49,542 bases of DNA from positions 1 to 49,542 of the forward strand of contig JAECQP010000023.1 in assembly GCA_015999745.1 (NCBI GenBank). The letters are read 5' to 3'. Within the stretch, counting starts at the first letter, position 1; the number at the start of each line of letters is the position of its first letter. The position numbers and the translations under genes are program-made. The notes under the pieces were generated by a model. It did no database searches. It was not told the origin of the DNA and was given only the letters and a program-made list of their open reading frames with translations. Source of the stretch: Sphingobacteriia bacterium (GTDB taxonomy: Bacteria > Bacteroidota > Bacteroidia > Chitinophagales > Chitinophagaceae). Below are positions 27,540 through 36,143 of the stretch, piece after piece.

Positions 27540-29192
27540 ATGAATTTCAGAAATTACCAGGTTCCTTATCCCCTCAACGATCAGTATGCTAAGAAAGCTG
27601 CATACTTTTCTATGGAGTTTGCCATTCATCAGCCATTAAAAATATACAGCGGGGGCTTAGGCTTTCTGGCCGGCTCGCATTTACGCAGCGCATATGAATT
27701 ACGTCAAAATATGATCGGCATCGGTATCCTTTGGAAATACGGATATTACGATCAGGCCCGTAACCAGGATCAGACCCTGCAGGTTACCTTCATGGAAAAG
27801 ATCTACAGCTTCCTGGAAGATACCGGCATCAAGTTCCAGATTCTTATTCACGAGCATCCTGTTTGGGTAAAAGCCTTTTACCTGAACCCGGAAACGTTTA
27901 AAAGCGCTCCATTATTTTTATTGAGCACAGACCTTCCGGAGAATGATTATGTATCGCAGACCATTACCCATCGTTTGTATGATGCCAATGTAGCTACCAA
28001 AGTGGCCCAGTTTATTTTGCTGGGGGTTGGCGGTGCAAAACTGATCGATGAGCTGGGCTTCAATCCGGATGTGTATCACCTGAACGAAGCACATGGAATT
28101 TCTGCTGCGTTCTATCTCCTGAATAAATTCAAGAGTACAGAGAAGGTAAAAGAGCATTTGGTATTCACTACACATACTCCTGAGGAGGCCGGTAATGAAA
28201 AGCACGACATCTACCTCTGCCATAAAATGAGCTATTTCTGCGGACTCAGCATAGATGAAGTACGCAAACTCACCGGTATAACAGACGACCAGTTCAACCA
28301 TTCTCTGGCTGCATTGCGTTTTGCAAGAAAGGCCAATGGCGTATCTGCCCTGCATGGTGTGGTGAGCCGCGAAATGTGGAAGCACTACGAAGGGATCTGC
28401 CCGATTACGTCTATCACCAATGCCCAAAACTGGACATACTGGGCCGATAAGCAAATGTATCGTGCCATGGAAGAGAAGAACGATGAAATTTATGATGACC
28501 GGAAAAAATACCTGAAAAAACGAGCCTTCGAAATAGTTGCCGATCAAACCGGTAAACTCTTTGATCCGAATGTACTCACCATTGTATGGGCCAGAAGATT
28601 TGCAGGTTATAAGCGTGCAGATATGCTCACTTACGACATGGAGCGTTTTGAAAGATTGCTGAACAACGCCAAATATCCGGTACAGATTATCTGGGCGGGT
28701 AAGGCTTATCCCGTAGATTACCCGGCTATTTCGCAATTCAACAACCTGGTTCATCTCAGTAAGAACTACAAAAACGTAGCTGTTTTAATTGGTTATGAAC
28801 TGGCCCTGAGTAAGCGCCTGAAACAGGCTTCTGATATCTGGCTGAACAATCCAAGGGTGCCCAGGGAAGCTTCCGGTACCAGTGGCATGACAGCGGCCAT
28901 GAACGGAGCGGTGAACTTCTCCACCGATGATGGCTGGATTCCGGAATTCATTAACCATGGCAACAACGGTTTTGTTGTACCAAAGGCCGATTACCTGAAT
29001 ATGACCCAGCATGATCAGGATGAGTACGACCTGAATAAGGTATATGAAATCCTGGAACAGCAGATTCTGCCGATGTATTACGAGAACAAGGATACATGGA
29101 GACAGATCATGAAGAATGGTATGCGTGATGTGCGTTTCCAGTTCGACAGTAACAGGATGGCACATGAATACTACGAAATCATGTATAAATAA
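27540..29192 (+). CDS. GT35 alpha-glucan phosphorylase homologue, short form, PLP lysine absent
   Basis: By family this would phosphorolyse glycogen or maltodextrin to glucose-1-phosphate. At 550 residues it is much shorter than the classical enzymes of about 800-850. It aligns by eye with the alpha-glucan phosphorylase subgroup: AYFSMEFAIHQPLKIYSGGLG near the N-terminus, YHLNEAHGISAAFYLL, the phosphate/substrate loop ARRFAGYKRADML with Lys358, and EASGTSGMTAAMNGAVNFS. In phosphorylases the PLP Schiff-base lysine follows the methionine of GTGNMK/GTSGMK. Here that residue is Thr451 (codon ACA at 28890-28892). Either the enzyme is not a PLP phosphorylase, or cofactor binding differs. It is followed 11 bases later by the UbiX-like gene. 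Confidence 0.82.
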   Translation: MNFRNYQVPYPLNDQYAKKAAYFSMEFAIHQPLKIYSGGLGFLAGSHLRSAYELRQNMIGIGILWKYGYYDQARNQDQTLQVTFMEKIYSFLEDTGIKFQILIHEHPVWVKAFYLNPETFKSAPLFLLSTDLPENDYVSQTITHRLYDANVATKVAQFILLGVGGAKLIDELGFNPDVYHLNEAHGISAAFYLLNKFKSTEKVKEHLVFTTHTPEEAGNEKHDIYLCHKMSYFCGLSIDEVRKLTGITDDQFNHSLAALRFARKANGVSALHGVVSREMWKHYEGICPITSITNAQNWTYWADKQMYRAMEEKNDEIYDDRKKYLKKRAFEIVADQTGKLFDPNVLTIVWARRFAGYKRADMLTYDMERFERLLNNAKYPVQIIWAGKAYPVDYPAISQFNNLVHLSKNYKNVAVLIGYELALSKRLKQASDIWLNNPRVPREASGTSGMTAAMNGAVNFSTDDGWIPEFINHGNNGFVVPKADYLNMTQHDQDEYDLNKVYEILEQQILPMYYENKDTWRQIMKNGMRDVRFQFDSNRMAHEYYEIMYK

Positions 29193-29203
29193 GTGACTGC
29201 CCG

Positions 29204-29773
29204 ATGTCAAACAAAATTGCCATAGCCATCACAGGAGCCAGCGGCGCTATCTATGCCAAACTCCTGCTCAGCAAACTCGTAGCGCTGAAAGACCAATATG
29301 AAGCGGTGGGTGTTGTAATGAGTAAGAACGCCGAAGAAGTATGGCAGACCGAACTGGGAGATGATTCCTACAGGAACTATCCCTTCCGTTTCTATGCCAA
29401 AACAGATTTTACTGCGCCGTTCGCCTCCGGATCGGCCCGGTACAATACGATGATTGTGGCCCCCTGCAGCATGGGCACATTGGGAAGAATCGCCTCCGGC
29501 GTGAGCGATGACCTGGTTACCCGTTCGGCAGATGTGATTTTAAAGGAAAGGCGAAAGCTGATCCTGATGGTCAGGGAAGCGCCTTACAATCTCATTCATA
29601 TCCGTAATATGGAAACCGTAACGCTGGCCGGAGGTATAATCTGCCCGGCTACCCCATCCTATTACAGTTTGCCTAAAACCATCGAAGAGGTAGCGTCTAC
29701 CGTGGTAGACCGTGTGCTGGATCTGGCAGGCCTGGATCTGCAGAGTTACCGATGGGGATCCTCCGGTAAATAA
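29204..29773 (+). CDS. ubiX: UbiX-family flavin prenyltransferase
   Basis: A 189-residue flavoprotein predicted to prenylate FMN, giving the prFMN cofactor for UbiD-type decarboxylases. Family features seen are ITGASGAIYAKLLL at residues 9-22 (FMN phosphate loop), the APCSMGTLGRIASG segment, SADVILKERRKLILMVREAPY and the late ICPATPSYY. The length is typical. No UbiD gene is in the window. It starts 11 bases after the glucan-phosphorylase homologue, so the pair is probably one transcript; the functional link is not evident. A bidirectional terminator follows. Confidence 0.93.
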   Translation: MSNKIAIAITGASGAIYAKLLLSKLVALKDQYEAVGVVMSKNAEEVWQTELGDDSYRNYPFRFYAKTDFTAPFASGSARYNTMIVAPCSMGTLGRIASGVSDDLVTRSADVILKERRKLILMVREAPYNLIHIRNMETVTLAGGIICPATPSYYSLPKTIEEVASTVVDRVLDLAGLDLQSYRWGSSGK

Positions 29774-29796
29774 TTCAGCGAAAAACATTCACAAAA

Positions 29797-29827
29797 AATC
29801 CCGGTAACCATCAGAGCTACCGGGATT
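29797..29827. terminator. Bidirectional terminator between ubiX and clpC
   Basis: A 10-bp perfect stem, AATCCCGGTA (29797-29806) with TACCGGGATT (29818-29827), and an 11-base loop. T-rich tracts flank both sides (TTGTATTTTAA after it; GATTTTTTGT on the minus strand). It lies 23 bases past the ubiX stop and ends 37 bases past the clpC stop. Confidence 0.85.
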
Positions 29828-29864
29828 GTATTTTAATGCACCTGCTTACATCTGCACGATGCTG

Positions 29865-32426
29865 TTATACTTTTGATGCGGATTCTTCGGGTGACTCTTC
29901 TTTTCTTTCCTGGAAGGTAAAACGCAACTCACCCTGTTCCTTATCCAGATCGGCCACCAGCACATCACCTTGTTTAATGGTCATTTTCATGATTTCCTCG
30001 GCCAAAGGATCTTCCAGGTATTTCTGGATGGCTCTGTGCAGCGGCCTTGCACCAAACTGAACATCGTATCCTTTATCTGCCAGAAATTCCTTTGCTTCTG
30101 CAGTCAGCTGTAAAGAGAACCCAAGGTTCAGTAAACGTTTGGATACACCGGTCATCAGGATATCAATGATATTGAAGATATTATCTTTGGTAAGAGAATT
30201 GAACACCACTACATCATCAATCCGGTTCAGGAATTCAGGAGAGAACGTACGTTTCAGGGCTTTTTCAATCACTGCCTTGCTGTTCTCTTCCGCATTTTGC
30301 ATCCTGGTAGCTGTTGCAAAACCTACCCCGTCCCCAAACTCCTTCAACTGGCGAACACCAATATTGGAAGTCATAATGATCATGGTATTCTTGAAGTCCA
30401 CCTTTCTGCCCAAACCATCGGTAAGCTGTCCGTCGTCGAGTACCTGCAAGAGGATATTATAAATATCCGGATGCGCTTTTTCAATTTCATCCAGCAGGAT
30501 CACACTGTATGGCTTTCTTCTTACTTTCTCGGTTAACTGACCGCCTTCCTCATAACCTACATATCCGGGAGGCGCACCGATCAGCCTGCTGACGGTGAAT
30601 TTTTCCATGTATTCACTCATGTCGATGCGGATCAGGGCATCTTCGGAGTCGAACATATATCTTGCCAGGGCGCGTGCCAGCTCGGTTTTACCTACACCGG
30701 TAGGGCCAAGGAAAATAAAGGTACCAATGGGTTTTTTAGGGTCTTTCAACCCTACCCTGTTTCGCTGAATCGCTTTCACCACTTTTTGAATGGCGTCATC
30801 CTGGCCAATCACCATGCTCCTCATGTCTTCGCTCATACGGCGAAGTTTCTCTGTTTCGGCCTGTACCATGCGTTTAACAGGGATGCCGGTCATCATACAG
30901 ATCACTTCTGCAATATTCTCTTCCGAAATCGGATAACGCCTGTTCTTGCTTTCTTCTTCCCACTGGTTTTTTGCTTTCTCCAGTTCTTCGCCCAGGCGTT
31001 TTTCTGTATCCCTCAAAGAAGCGGCTTCTTCAAAACGCTGGCTCTTCACCACCTTGTTCTTTTCGTTCTTCACCTCTTCAATCTTCTTCTCCAGCTCTAC
31101 AATTTCCTGCGGAACATTGATGTTTTTCAGGTGTACCCTTGCACCCACTTCGTCCATTACATCAATGGCTTTATCGGGCAGCAAACGATCGGTCATATAG
31201 CGGTCGCTGAGCTTCACACAGGCATCAATGGCATCATCGCCATAGGTCACATTGTGGAAGTCCTCATATTTGCTCTTGATATTATTGAGGATCAGGATCG
31301 TCTCCTCCACACTTGGCGGTTCAATCAATACTTTCTGAAAACGCCTGTCTAATGCGCCATCCTTTTCAATGTACATTCTGTATTCGTCCAGAGTAGAAGC
31401 GCCGATGCACTGGAGTTCTCCCCTTGCCAACGCAGGTTTGAAAATATTGGACGCATCCAGGGAACCACTGGCTCCTCCGGCTCCTACAATGGTATGTATT
31501 TCATCAATGAACAGAATCACATCCCTGTTTTTTTCCAGTTCATTCATGATGGCTTTCATTCTTTCCTCAAACTGGCCACGGTATTTTGTACCTGCTACAA
31601 GGGCGGCAAGGTCCAGAGAAATGACTCTCTTATCGAACAATACACGGCTTACTTTGCGCTGCACAATACGGAGCGCCAGGCCTTCCACAATGGCGGTTTT
31701 ACCCACACCCGGCTCACCAATCAGGATCGGATTGTTCTTTTTCCGCCGGCTCAGGATCTGGCTTACACGCTCAATTTCCTGTTCCCTGCCTACAATCGGG
31801 TCCAGTGTACCTGCTTCTGCCAGTTTGGTGATATCTCTTCCAAAATTATCCAGTACAGGTGTTTTACTTTTTGCAGCCCCCGGAGCCTGTTTTCCGGCTC
31901 TGGACTGCTGGTAACCCGCACTTTTTTTCTCTTCGTCGAACTCATCATCCCCTTCATCCGGGAATTCACTTCTCGGAGGAGGGTTGGTGGTCCCCACCAT
32001 ACCCAGTTCATTGCGGAACAGATCGTAATCAATATCAAACTGGTTCAGGATCTGGGTGGCGATATTTTCCTTGTTTTTAAGAATGCTTAACATCAGGTGC
32101 TCCGTTTCTACCAGCGGGCTTTTCAGGGCCTTCGCTTCCAGAACGGTTACACGGATTACTTTTTCTGCCTGTTTGGTCAGGGGCAGACTGTTGATATTAG
32201 CAATATTTTTACCTGTTTTATCTTTTACGGCCAATTCGACCTCTTTCCTGAGTTCATACAGGTCTACATTCAACTGTTTCAAGACCTTGATAGCCGTATT
32301 GTCACCGTCGCGGATCAGTCCGAGCAACAAATGTTCTGTGCCAATAAAATCATTGCCTAACCTTAGCGCCTCTTCCCTGCTGAAAGAAATGATCTCTTTT
32401 ACCTGTGCTGAAAAATTATTATCCAT
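29865..32426 (-). CDS. clpC: ATP-dependent Clp protease ATPase subunit ClpC
   Basis: Hexameric AAA+ unfoldase that feeds substrates to ClpP; 853 residues. The Clp_N double repeat is at about residues 1-145 (FSAQVKEIISFSREEALRLG). The first AAA module has its Walker A lysine at 243 (GEPGVGKTAIVEG). A UVR-like middle helix pair (VVKSQRFEEAASLRDTEKRL) lies at about 410-450. The second AAA module has its Walker A lysine at 580 (GPTGVGKTELARAL), followed by the ClpB D2-small domain and an acidic tail. The UVR motif separates ClpC from ClpA/ClpB. It is divergent from the STAS and J-domain genes, sharing a 92-bp upstream gap, and its downstream terminator is shared with ubiX. No clpP or mcsB is here. 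Confidence 0.97.
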   Translation of the reverse strand: MDNNFSAQVKEIISFSREEALRLGNDFIGTEHLLLGLIRDGDNTAIKVLKQLNVDLYELRKEVELAVKDKTGKNIANINSLPLTKQAEKVIRVTVLEAKALKSPLVETEHLMLSILKNKENIATQILNQFDIDYDLFRNELGMVGTTNPPPRSEFPDEGDDEFDEEKKSAGYQQSRAGKQAPGAAKSKTPVLDNFGRDITKLAEAGTLDPIVGREQEIERVSQILSRRKKNNPILIGEPGVGKTAIVEGLALRIVQRKVSRVLFDKRVISLDLAALVAGTKYRGQFEERMKAIMNELEKNRDVILFIDEIHTIVGAGGASGSLDASNIFKPALARGELQCIGASTLDEYRMYIEKDGALDRRFQKVLIEPPSVEETILILNNIKSKYEDFHNVTYGDDAIDACVKLSDRYMTDRLLPDKAIDVMDEVGARVHLKNINVPQEIVELEKKIEEVKNEKNKVVKSQRFEEAASLRDTEKRLGEELEKAKNQWEEESKNRRYPISEENIAEVICMMTGIPVKRMVQAETEKLRRMSEDMRSMVIGQDDAIQKVVKAIQRNRVGLKDPKKPIGTFIFLGPTGVGKTELARALARYMFDSEDALIRIDMSEYMEKFTVSRLIGAPPGYVGYEEGGQLTEKVRRKPYSVILLDEIEKAHPDIYNILLQVLDDGQLTDGLGRKVDFKNTMIIMTSNIGVRQLKEFGDGVGFATATRMQNAEENSKAVIEKALKRTFSPEFLNRIDDVVVFNSLTKDNIFNIIDILMTGVSKRLLNLGFSLQLTAEAKEFLADKGYDVQFGARPLHRAIQKYLEDPLAEEIMKMTIKQGDVLVADLDKEQGELRFTFQERKEESPEESASKV

Positions 32427-32434
32427 GAGCTAAA

Positions 32435-32467
32435 TTTGGATTTATACAATTATAACGAATAATTTTG
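32435..32467 (+). promoter_or_regulatory. Bacteroidota promoter for the STAS/J-domain genes
   Basis: TTTG at 32435-32438, then 21 bases, then TAATTTTG at 32460-32467. Spacing and both elements match the Bacteroidota -33 TTTG / -7 TAnnTTTG consensus. The predicted start of transcription is about 45 bases before the STAS ATG. This is the best promoter match in the window. Confidence 0.62.
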
Positions 32468-32518
32468 ACCGAAGTTGTAGAGCACTTATTCACAGTTTGT
32501 TAATTGAATGCCCTAGTT

Positions 32519-32917
32519 ATGGAAGTCAAAATTGATACCAAGGAGAAATTTACCGTCGTAACACCGGTAACCGCCAATCTTTCTGCCAATATAGCAGCAG
32601 AATTGATCAGCATTTGCAATGATCTGCTGCATCAACCGGTAAAAAATGTAATACTCAATATGTCAGAAGCGGCTACCCTGGATCCTTCCATTGCCGGAAC
32701 CATTACCGATCTGCAGCAGCAGTTTTACGAAAAAAGCGCCTCATTTGTCATCTGTAACCTTTCCGATGCAGCTGCCCAAACCCTGGATCAGCTGGAACTG
32801 ACAGAATTATTGAATATTACCCCTACCGAATCCGAAGCCTGGGATATTGTACAAATGGAAGAGATTGAACGGGAACTGCTGGACGGAGACGATGTGAATT
32901 TTGAAACCAACGATTAA
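32519..32917 (+). CDS. STAS-domain protein (anti-sigma-factor antagonist-like)
   Basis: 132 residues from the ATG at 32519 (MEVKIDTKEK); an in-frame TTG five codons earlier is not preferred. The fold pattern fits one STAS domain: strand VVTPVTANLSANIAAELI, then VKNVILNMSEAATLDPSIAG, then a last helix TLDQLELTELLNI. Ser57 in LDPSIAG sits where SpoIIAA-type proteins carry the phosphorylated serine. An acidic tail (MEEIERELLDGDD) follows. In a classical partner switch it would bind an RsbW-like kinase, but none is in the window. It is followed 14 bases later by the J-domain gene on the same strand and is divergent from clpC. Confidence 0.8.
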   Translation: MEVKIDTKEKFTVVTPVTANLSANIAAELISICNDLLHQPVKNVILNMSEAATLDPSIAGTITDLQQQFYEKSASFVICNLSDAAAQTLDQLELTELLNITPTESEAWDIVQMEEIERELLDGDDVNFETND

Positions 32918-32931
32918 ACCAACCCGGCTGC

Positions 32932-33573
32932 ATGCATTTACAAAACTGGTATGCAGTATTGTCTGTAACACCCAACGCAAGCGAACAGGAAATCCGGCAG
33001 GCATACCGGAGACTGGCGCACCGTTTCCATCCCGATAAAAATCCGGGGAATGACCAGACCTCCCTTCATTTTCAGTTGATTAAGGAGGCTTATGAAGTGT
33101 TAAGTAATCCTAAACGCAGGTCGGCCTACGACCGGCAGGTTTATTTAGGGAACAGCGTTCAAAATACCCCAAAATACTATCCTTCGGCTGCAGAACTGAC
33201 AGATGCCGCCGCCCGGTTACACCAGGATCTGCTTAGGCAAAACCAGTTTTTCATTAACCGCGACTGGCTGTTTACCCAATGTATGGAATTGCTATCGCCC
33301 GAAAACAGGCAGCTGCTGCTAAAGAACCGGGATCGTTCAGTAATAGCGCAGTTTCTGAAATTTCAGTTTGAATCGGCTATTTTTCTGACCTACCGGCAAA
33401 ATATCATCCTGTCGAATCAGTGGAAGCAACTCAGCGGAGGTATGCCGGAACTGGAACAACTGGTCAGCAACCATCTGCAACGTACAAAAAGAGCGCACTT
33501 ATGGGATAAATCTAAAATATGGGTTGCCATAGGAATTGGTATCACTATCACCTTACTGATTGTACTTTCCTGA
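32932..33573 (+). CDS. Tail-anchored J-domain protein
   Basis: 213 residues. The J-domain occupies about residues 5-70, with the HPD signature His33-Pro-Asp35 (RFHPDKNPGN) that stimulates Hsp70 ATPase. No Gly/Phe or zinc region is seen, so this is a type III J-protein. Residues 75-190 are helical and unassigned. The last 18-20 residues (WVAIGIGITITLLIVLS) form a membrane helix ending at the stop, so it is tail-anchored with the J-domain in the cytosol. It could recruit DnaK to the inner membrane. Its stop directly abuts the stop of the convergent secreted-protein gene, with no base between. Confidence 0.9.
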   Translation: MHLQNWYAVLSVTPNASEQEIRQAYRRLAHRFHPDKNPGNDQTSLHFQLIKEAYEVLSNPKRRSAYDRQVYLGNSVQNTPKYYPSAAELTDAAARLHQDLLRQNQFFINRDWLFTQCMELLSPENRQLLLKNRDRSVIAQFLKFQFESAIFLTYRQNIILSNQWKQLSGGMPELEQLVSNHLQRTKRAHLWDKSKIWVAIGIGITITLLIVLS

Positions 33574-36006
33574 TTAAGGTTCAATGATTTTCTCCACCCT
33601 GGCCAGTTTACCTGCCGCATTCACCCCCTCAACAATGATTCTGAATTTTCTGGTAAGATCATTATTGAAGAAATTAATTTTAATAGTATTGTTTTTCTTA
33701 TCAGTAAGAACATAAGGATTCCAGTACAGGGTGGAACGGGTATCCGGTTTTTTGGCCACGGGATACGTATAATCCGGATGGTAGAATTCCTTATATGCGG
33801 TATAACCGTTGAGTGTAGCGCTATTCATTCCTTTGATCCTGTCGGTACTTCGGTCAGCGGGTTTCCTGGTATAGATGGCAATGGCCCCAGAGGCCCCATT
33901 GCCGGTAGAAGCCATAAAAGGCGGCTTGAACACTTTCACATAAGCTACATCAGTCATAGACAGATTCATGGCAGATAAAGCATCCGCAGGCATTTCATTG
34001 ATGAAGATATCAGGGGTACCTTCGCGCCAGTTTAAGCCAGGTACATTGTCGCTGTTGGCATCTTCTGCGCCGTTGGCACCCATCATTGGAATAGACATGG
34101 TTAACCCTGGAATCAGGTTCTGCAGGTAGTAGAAAATATTGATGGAAGCTTTGGCCCGTTCATCATTCATGATATCAAAGGCATAATCGTTTCTATTGCT
34201 GAAAATTCCGGTTGTATATTTTTCATCCAGCACTTCAACATTCGATTTGGCTTTTGAATGCACAACCACGTCTTTCAGTGTAACAGTGGTATCAAAGCGG
34301 CTTCTCACCGTTGCAGCACTGGTATAAAACAGGTTACCGGCCCTTAATCCGGAAGTATCCGGGCGGGTATAGTCAATAGGTTTCAGTGAAGCGGGGATAT
34401 CCATCAAGGGGATGCCTGACTGAATATTGGCGCTTAATCGATCGCTGAGTTTCTTATCTGCATTAATCTGGTAGTACACTTTTACGGTATCAAAAAAGAT
34501 CAGCCCGCGCTGGTTAAAGGAGCCGTCGGCAGCAATCGGCGTCATAAAGTATTGTTTGGTACTATCTTTTGATTGCATAATCAGCGTAAGTTGCTGATTG
34601 GGTTTAATGGGATTGTTTTTTTCCATTATCAGTTTCCCTTTAATCTGCAGGTAATCGCTGTCTATGGGATATTTCAGCTGGAGCGGTTTCTCGGCCACTA
34701 TATCTTCCCACCGGATTCTGCGCCAGCCATGGGTCAGCATCAGGAGGTCCAGGCGCTGGCGAACAGTTTCATTATCTGAAGAAAAATAGTAAGAAGGCTG
34801 ATGGATATATCCTTTCAGATCACCACTCAGCAAAAGTTGAGCAATGATGCCGCAACTACTGTCCGAAGGAAACGAAGCATCCGTGACCGACACAGACATA
34901 TTGCTTGATATACTGTCGGGAACATGGATGGAAAAAGTATTCTTAGAGCGGTTGGTAAATCGTTTGGTGTCGGCATACACATCCGGGAAAAACTGGTAAT
35001 TATTGTTGTTAACGTACACAATCCTTTCTGCAACAGGAATCCAATGATCATCAAAAACAGTTAGCTGCAAAATGCCGGTTTGCAGGTTGGCAGTAGGAAT
35101 CTCACCTCCTGCCCTGAGTTTAGCGCTCAGATTGATAGAGGCATTGTAGACCATTTGCTGGTTAATCGTTGCGACAATGTGCAGCAGTTTGAAATTATCT
35201 GAAACAGCAGCGCTTCTTTTAACGATGAAGATGGTTTTATTTCCCGTGAGTCTTGATTCAAGTACAACGCCATTGCTCTTGGCTACCGGAAGCGGGGTGT
35301 TATGGGTAATACCAAATTCATCTACCCACGCACAGGAATAAGTTTCGTTGGCCTGAGGTTCAAGCAAAAAACTTCCCATTCCATTGTGTACCGAAACAAT
35401 GGAATCAATCAATTCATTCTTATTATTCAGAATAGCCCCTTTTACAGCTACAGGCATCCCGCTTTGATCCACCGCTTTAAATGCTACTGTAGCGCTAATC
35501 CCCTTTATCAGGTCACCGCCTTCGGGAAAAAATCGCAGGGAAACTTCCGGCTGTTTAACAGCAGGTTTTGGCGCAGCGTCGTCCTGCGCTACCTGGAGCC
35601 GGGTATTGTATATAAATGATGAATCAAAATTCATCATCCATCTTGTATAAGCTTTCAGATAAATGGCTCTCCCCTCATATTTAGCAGGCACCTCAAACTG
35701 CCCCCTTGCAGAAGACTCAAACACCGGGTGGATGGTATGTTTAATCAGTTTGCCTTTGTGATCATACCAGTCTACATAAAAATTCCTGCTGTAATCGGAA
35801 GGTGTTTCACCTGCTCTCAGGTAGGCTTTGAACCAGATGGTTTCTCCCTTACTGTAAACCTGCTTATCAAAATGCAAATGCAGTTTTTCCTGCTGGTATT
35901 CGGTTCTGTAAACATGAAGCATTGAATCAGGCTGTTGTGCTGTTGACCGAACAACGATCATTACGAACAGCGAAAAGAGAAAGGCGGACAGTTTCCTGTT
36001 AGGCAT
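33574..36006 (-). CDS. Large secreted protein with MG2-like and TonB-plug-like domains
   Basis: 810 residues from ATG at 36004-36006 (MPNRKLSAFLF...), with a signal peptide to about residue 24; a further Met seven codons upstream is possible. Residues about 40-140 resemble an MG2/alpha-2-macroglobulin-type beta domain (LHLHFDKQVYSKGETIWFKAYL, in two overlapping parts). Residues about 150-540 hold further beta domains. A TonB-receptor-plug-like stretch follows at about 610-720: DVVVHSKAKSNVEVLDEKYT, IFYYLQNLIPGLTM, PDIFINEMPADALS and GASGAIAIYTRKP. About 90 residues remain after it, too few for a receptor barrel. Function unknown; a surface or periplasmic scaffold acting with TonB-dependent uptake is an inference. 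Confidence 0.75.
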   Translation of the reverse strand: MPNRKLSAFLFSLFVMIVVRSTAQQPDSMLHVYRTEYQQEKLHLHFDKQVYSKGETIWFKAYLRAGETPSDYSRNFYVDWYDHKGKLIKHTIHPVFESSARGQFEVPAKYEGRAIYLKAYTRWMMNFDSSFIYNTRLQVAQDDAAPKPAVKQPEVSLRFFPEGGDLIKGISATVAFKAVDQSGMPVAVKGAILNNKNELIDSIVSVHNGMGSFLLEPQANETYSCAWVDEFGITHNTPLPVAKSNGVVLESRLTGNKTIFIVKRSAAVSDNFKLLHIVATINQQMVYNASINLSAKLRAGGEIPTANLQTGILQLTVFDDHWIPVAERIVYVNNNNYQFFPDVYADTKRFTNRSKNTFSIHVPDSISSNMSVSVTDASFPSDSSCGIIAQLLLSGDLKGYIHQPSYYFSSDNETVRQRLDLLMLTHGWRRIRWEDIVAEKPLQLKYPIDSDYLQIKGKLIMEKNNPIKPNQQLTLIMQSKDSTKQYFMTPIAADGSFNQRGLIFFDTVKVYYQINADKKLSDRLSANIQSGIPLMDIPASLKPIDYTRPDTSGLRAGNLFYTSAATVRSRFDTTVTLKDVVVHSKAKSNVEVLDEKYTTGIFSNRNDYAFDIMNDERAKASINIFYYLQNLIPGLTMSIPMMGANGAEDANSDNVPGLNWREGTPDIFINEMPADALSAMNLSMTDVAYVKVFKPPFMASTGNGASGAIAIYTRKPADRSTDRIKGMNSATLNGYTAYKEFYHPDYTYPVAKKPDTRSTLYWNPYVLTDKKNNTIKINFFNNDLTRKFRIIVEGVNAAGKLARVEKIIEP

Positions 36007-36086
36007 AAAGTGAAGTTGTGTAATCAACTGGAGGTTACGAATTTATTGAAAAAAAACAGGTTGGAAGGCATCCTACTGTTAAAATT

Positions 36087-36123
36087 AAAAAAAGGAAGGG
36101 TCTTCTCCGGCCCTTCCTTTTTT
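36087..36123. terminator. Bidirectional terminator after the SusC/SusD/DUF4397 genes
   Basis: AAAAGGAAGGG (36090-36100) pairs with CCCTTCCTTTT (36111-36121), a 10-base loop, with A/T tracts on both sides. On the minus strand it reads as the terminator 21 bases beyond the DUF4397 stop. The other side faces the 5' end of the 33574-36006 gene, so its plus-strand activity is unlikely to be needed. Confidence 0.85.
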
Positions 36124-36143
36124 GCAACAGAACAGTAAAAAAA

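Noticed and set aside
27540..29192. Calling the GT35 gene a pseudogene because of the missing PLP lysine and short length
   Set aside because: The frame is uninterrupted, other GT35 motifs are intact, and short members of about 550 residues are known in the family. I kept it as a protein of uncertain activity.
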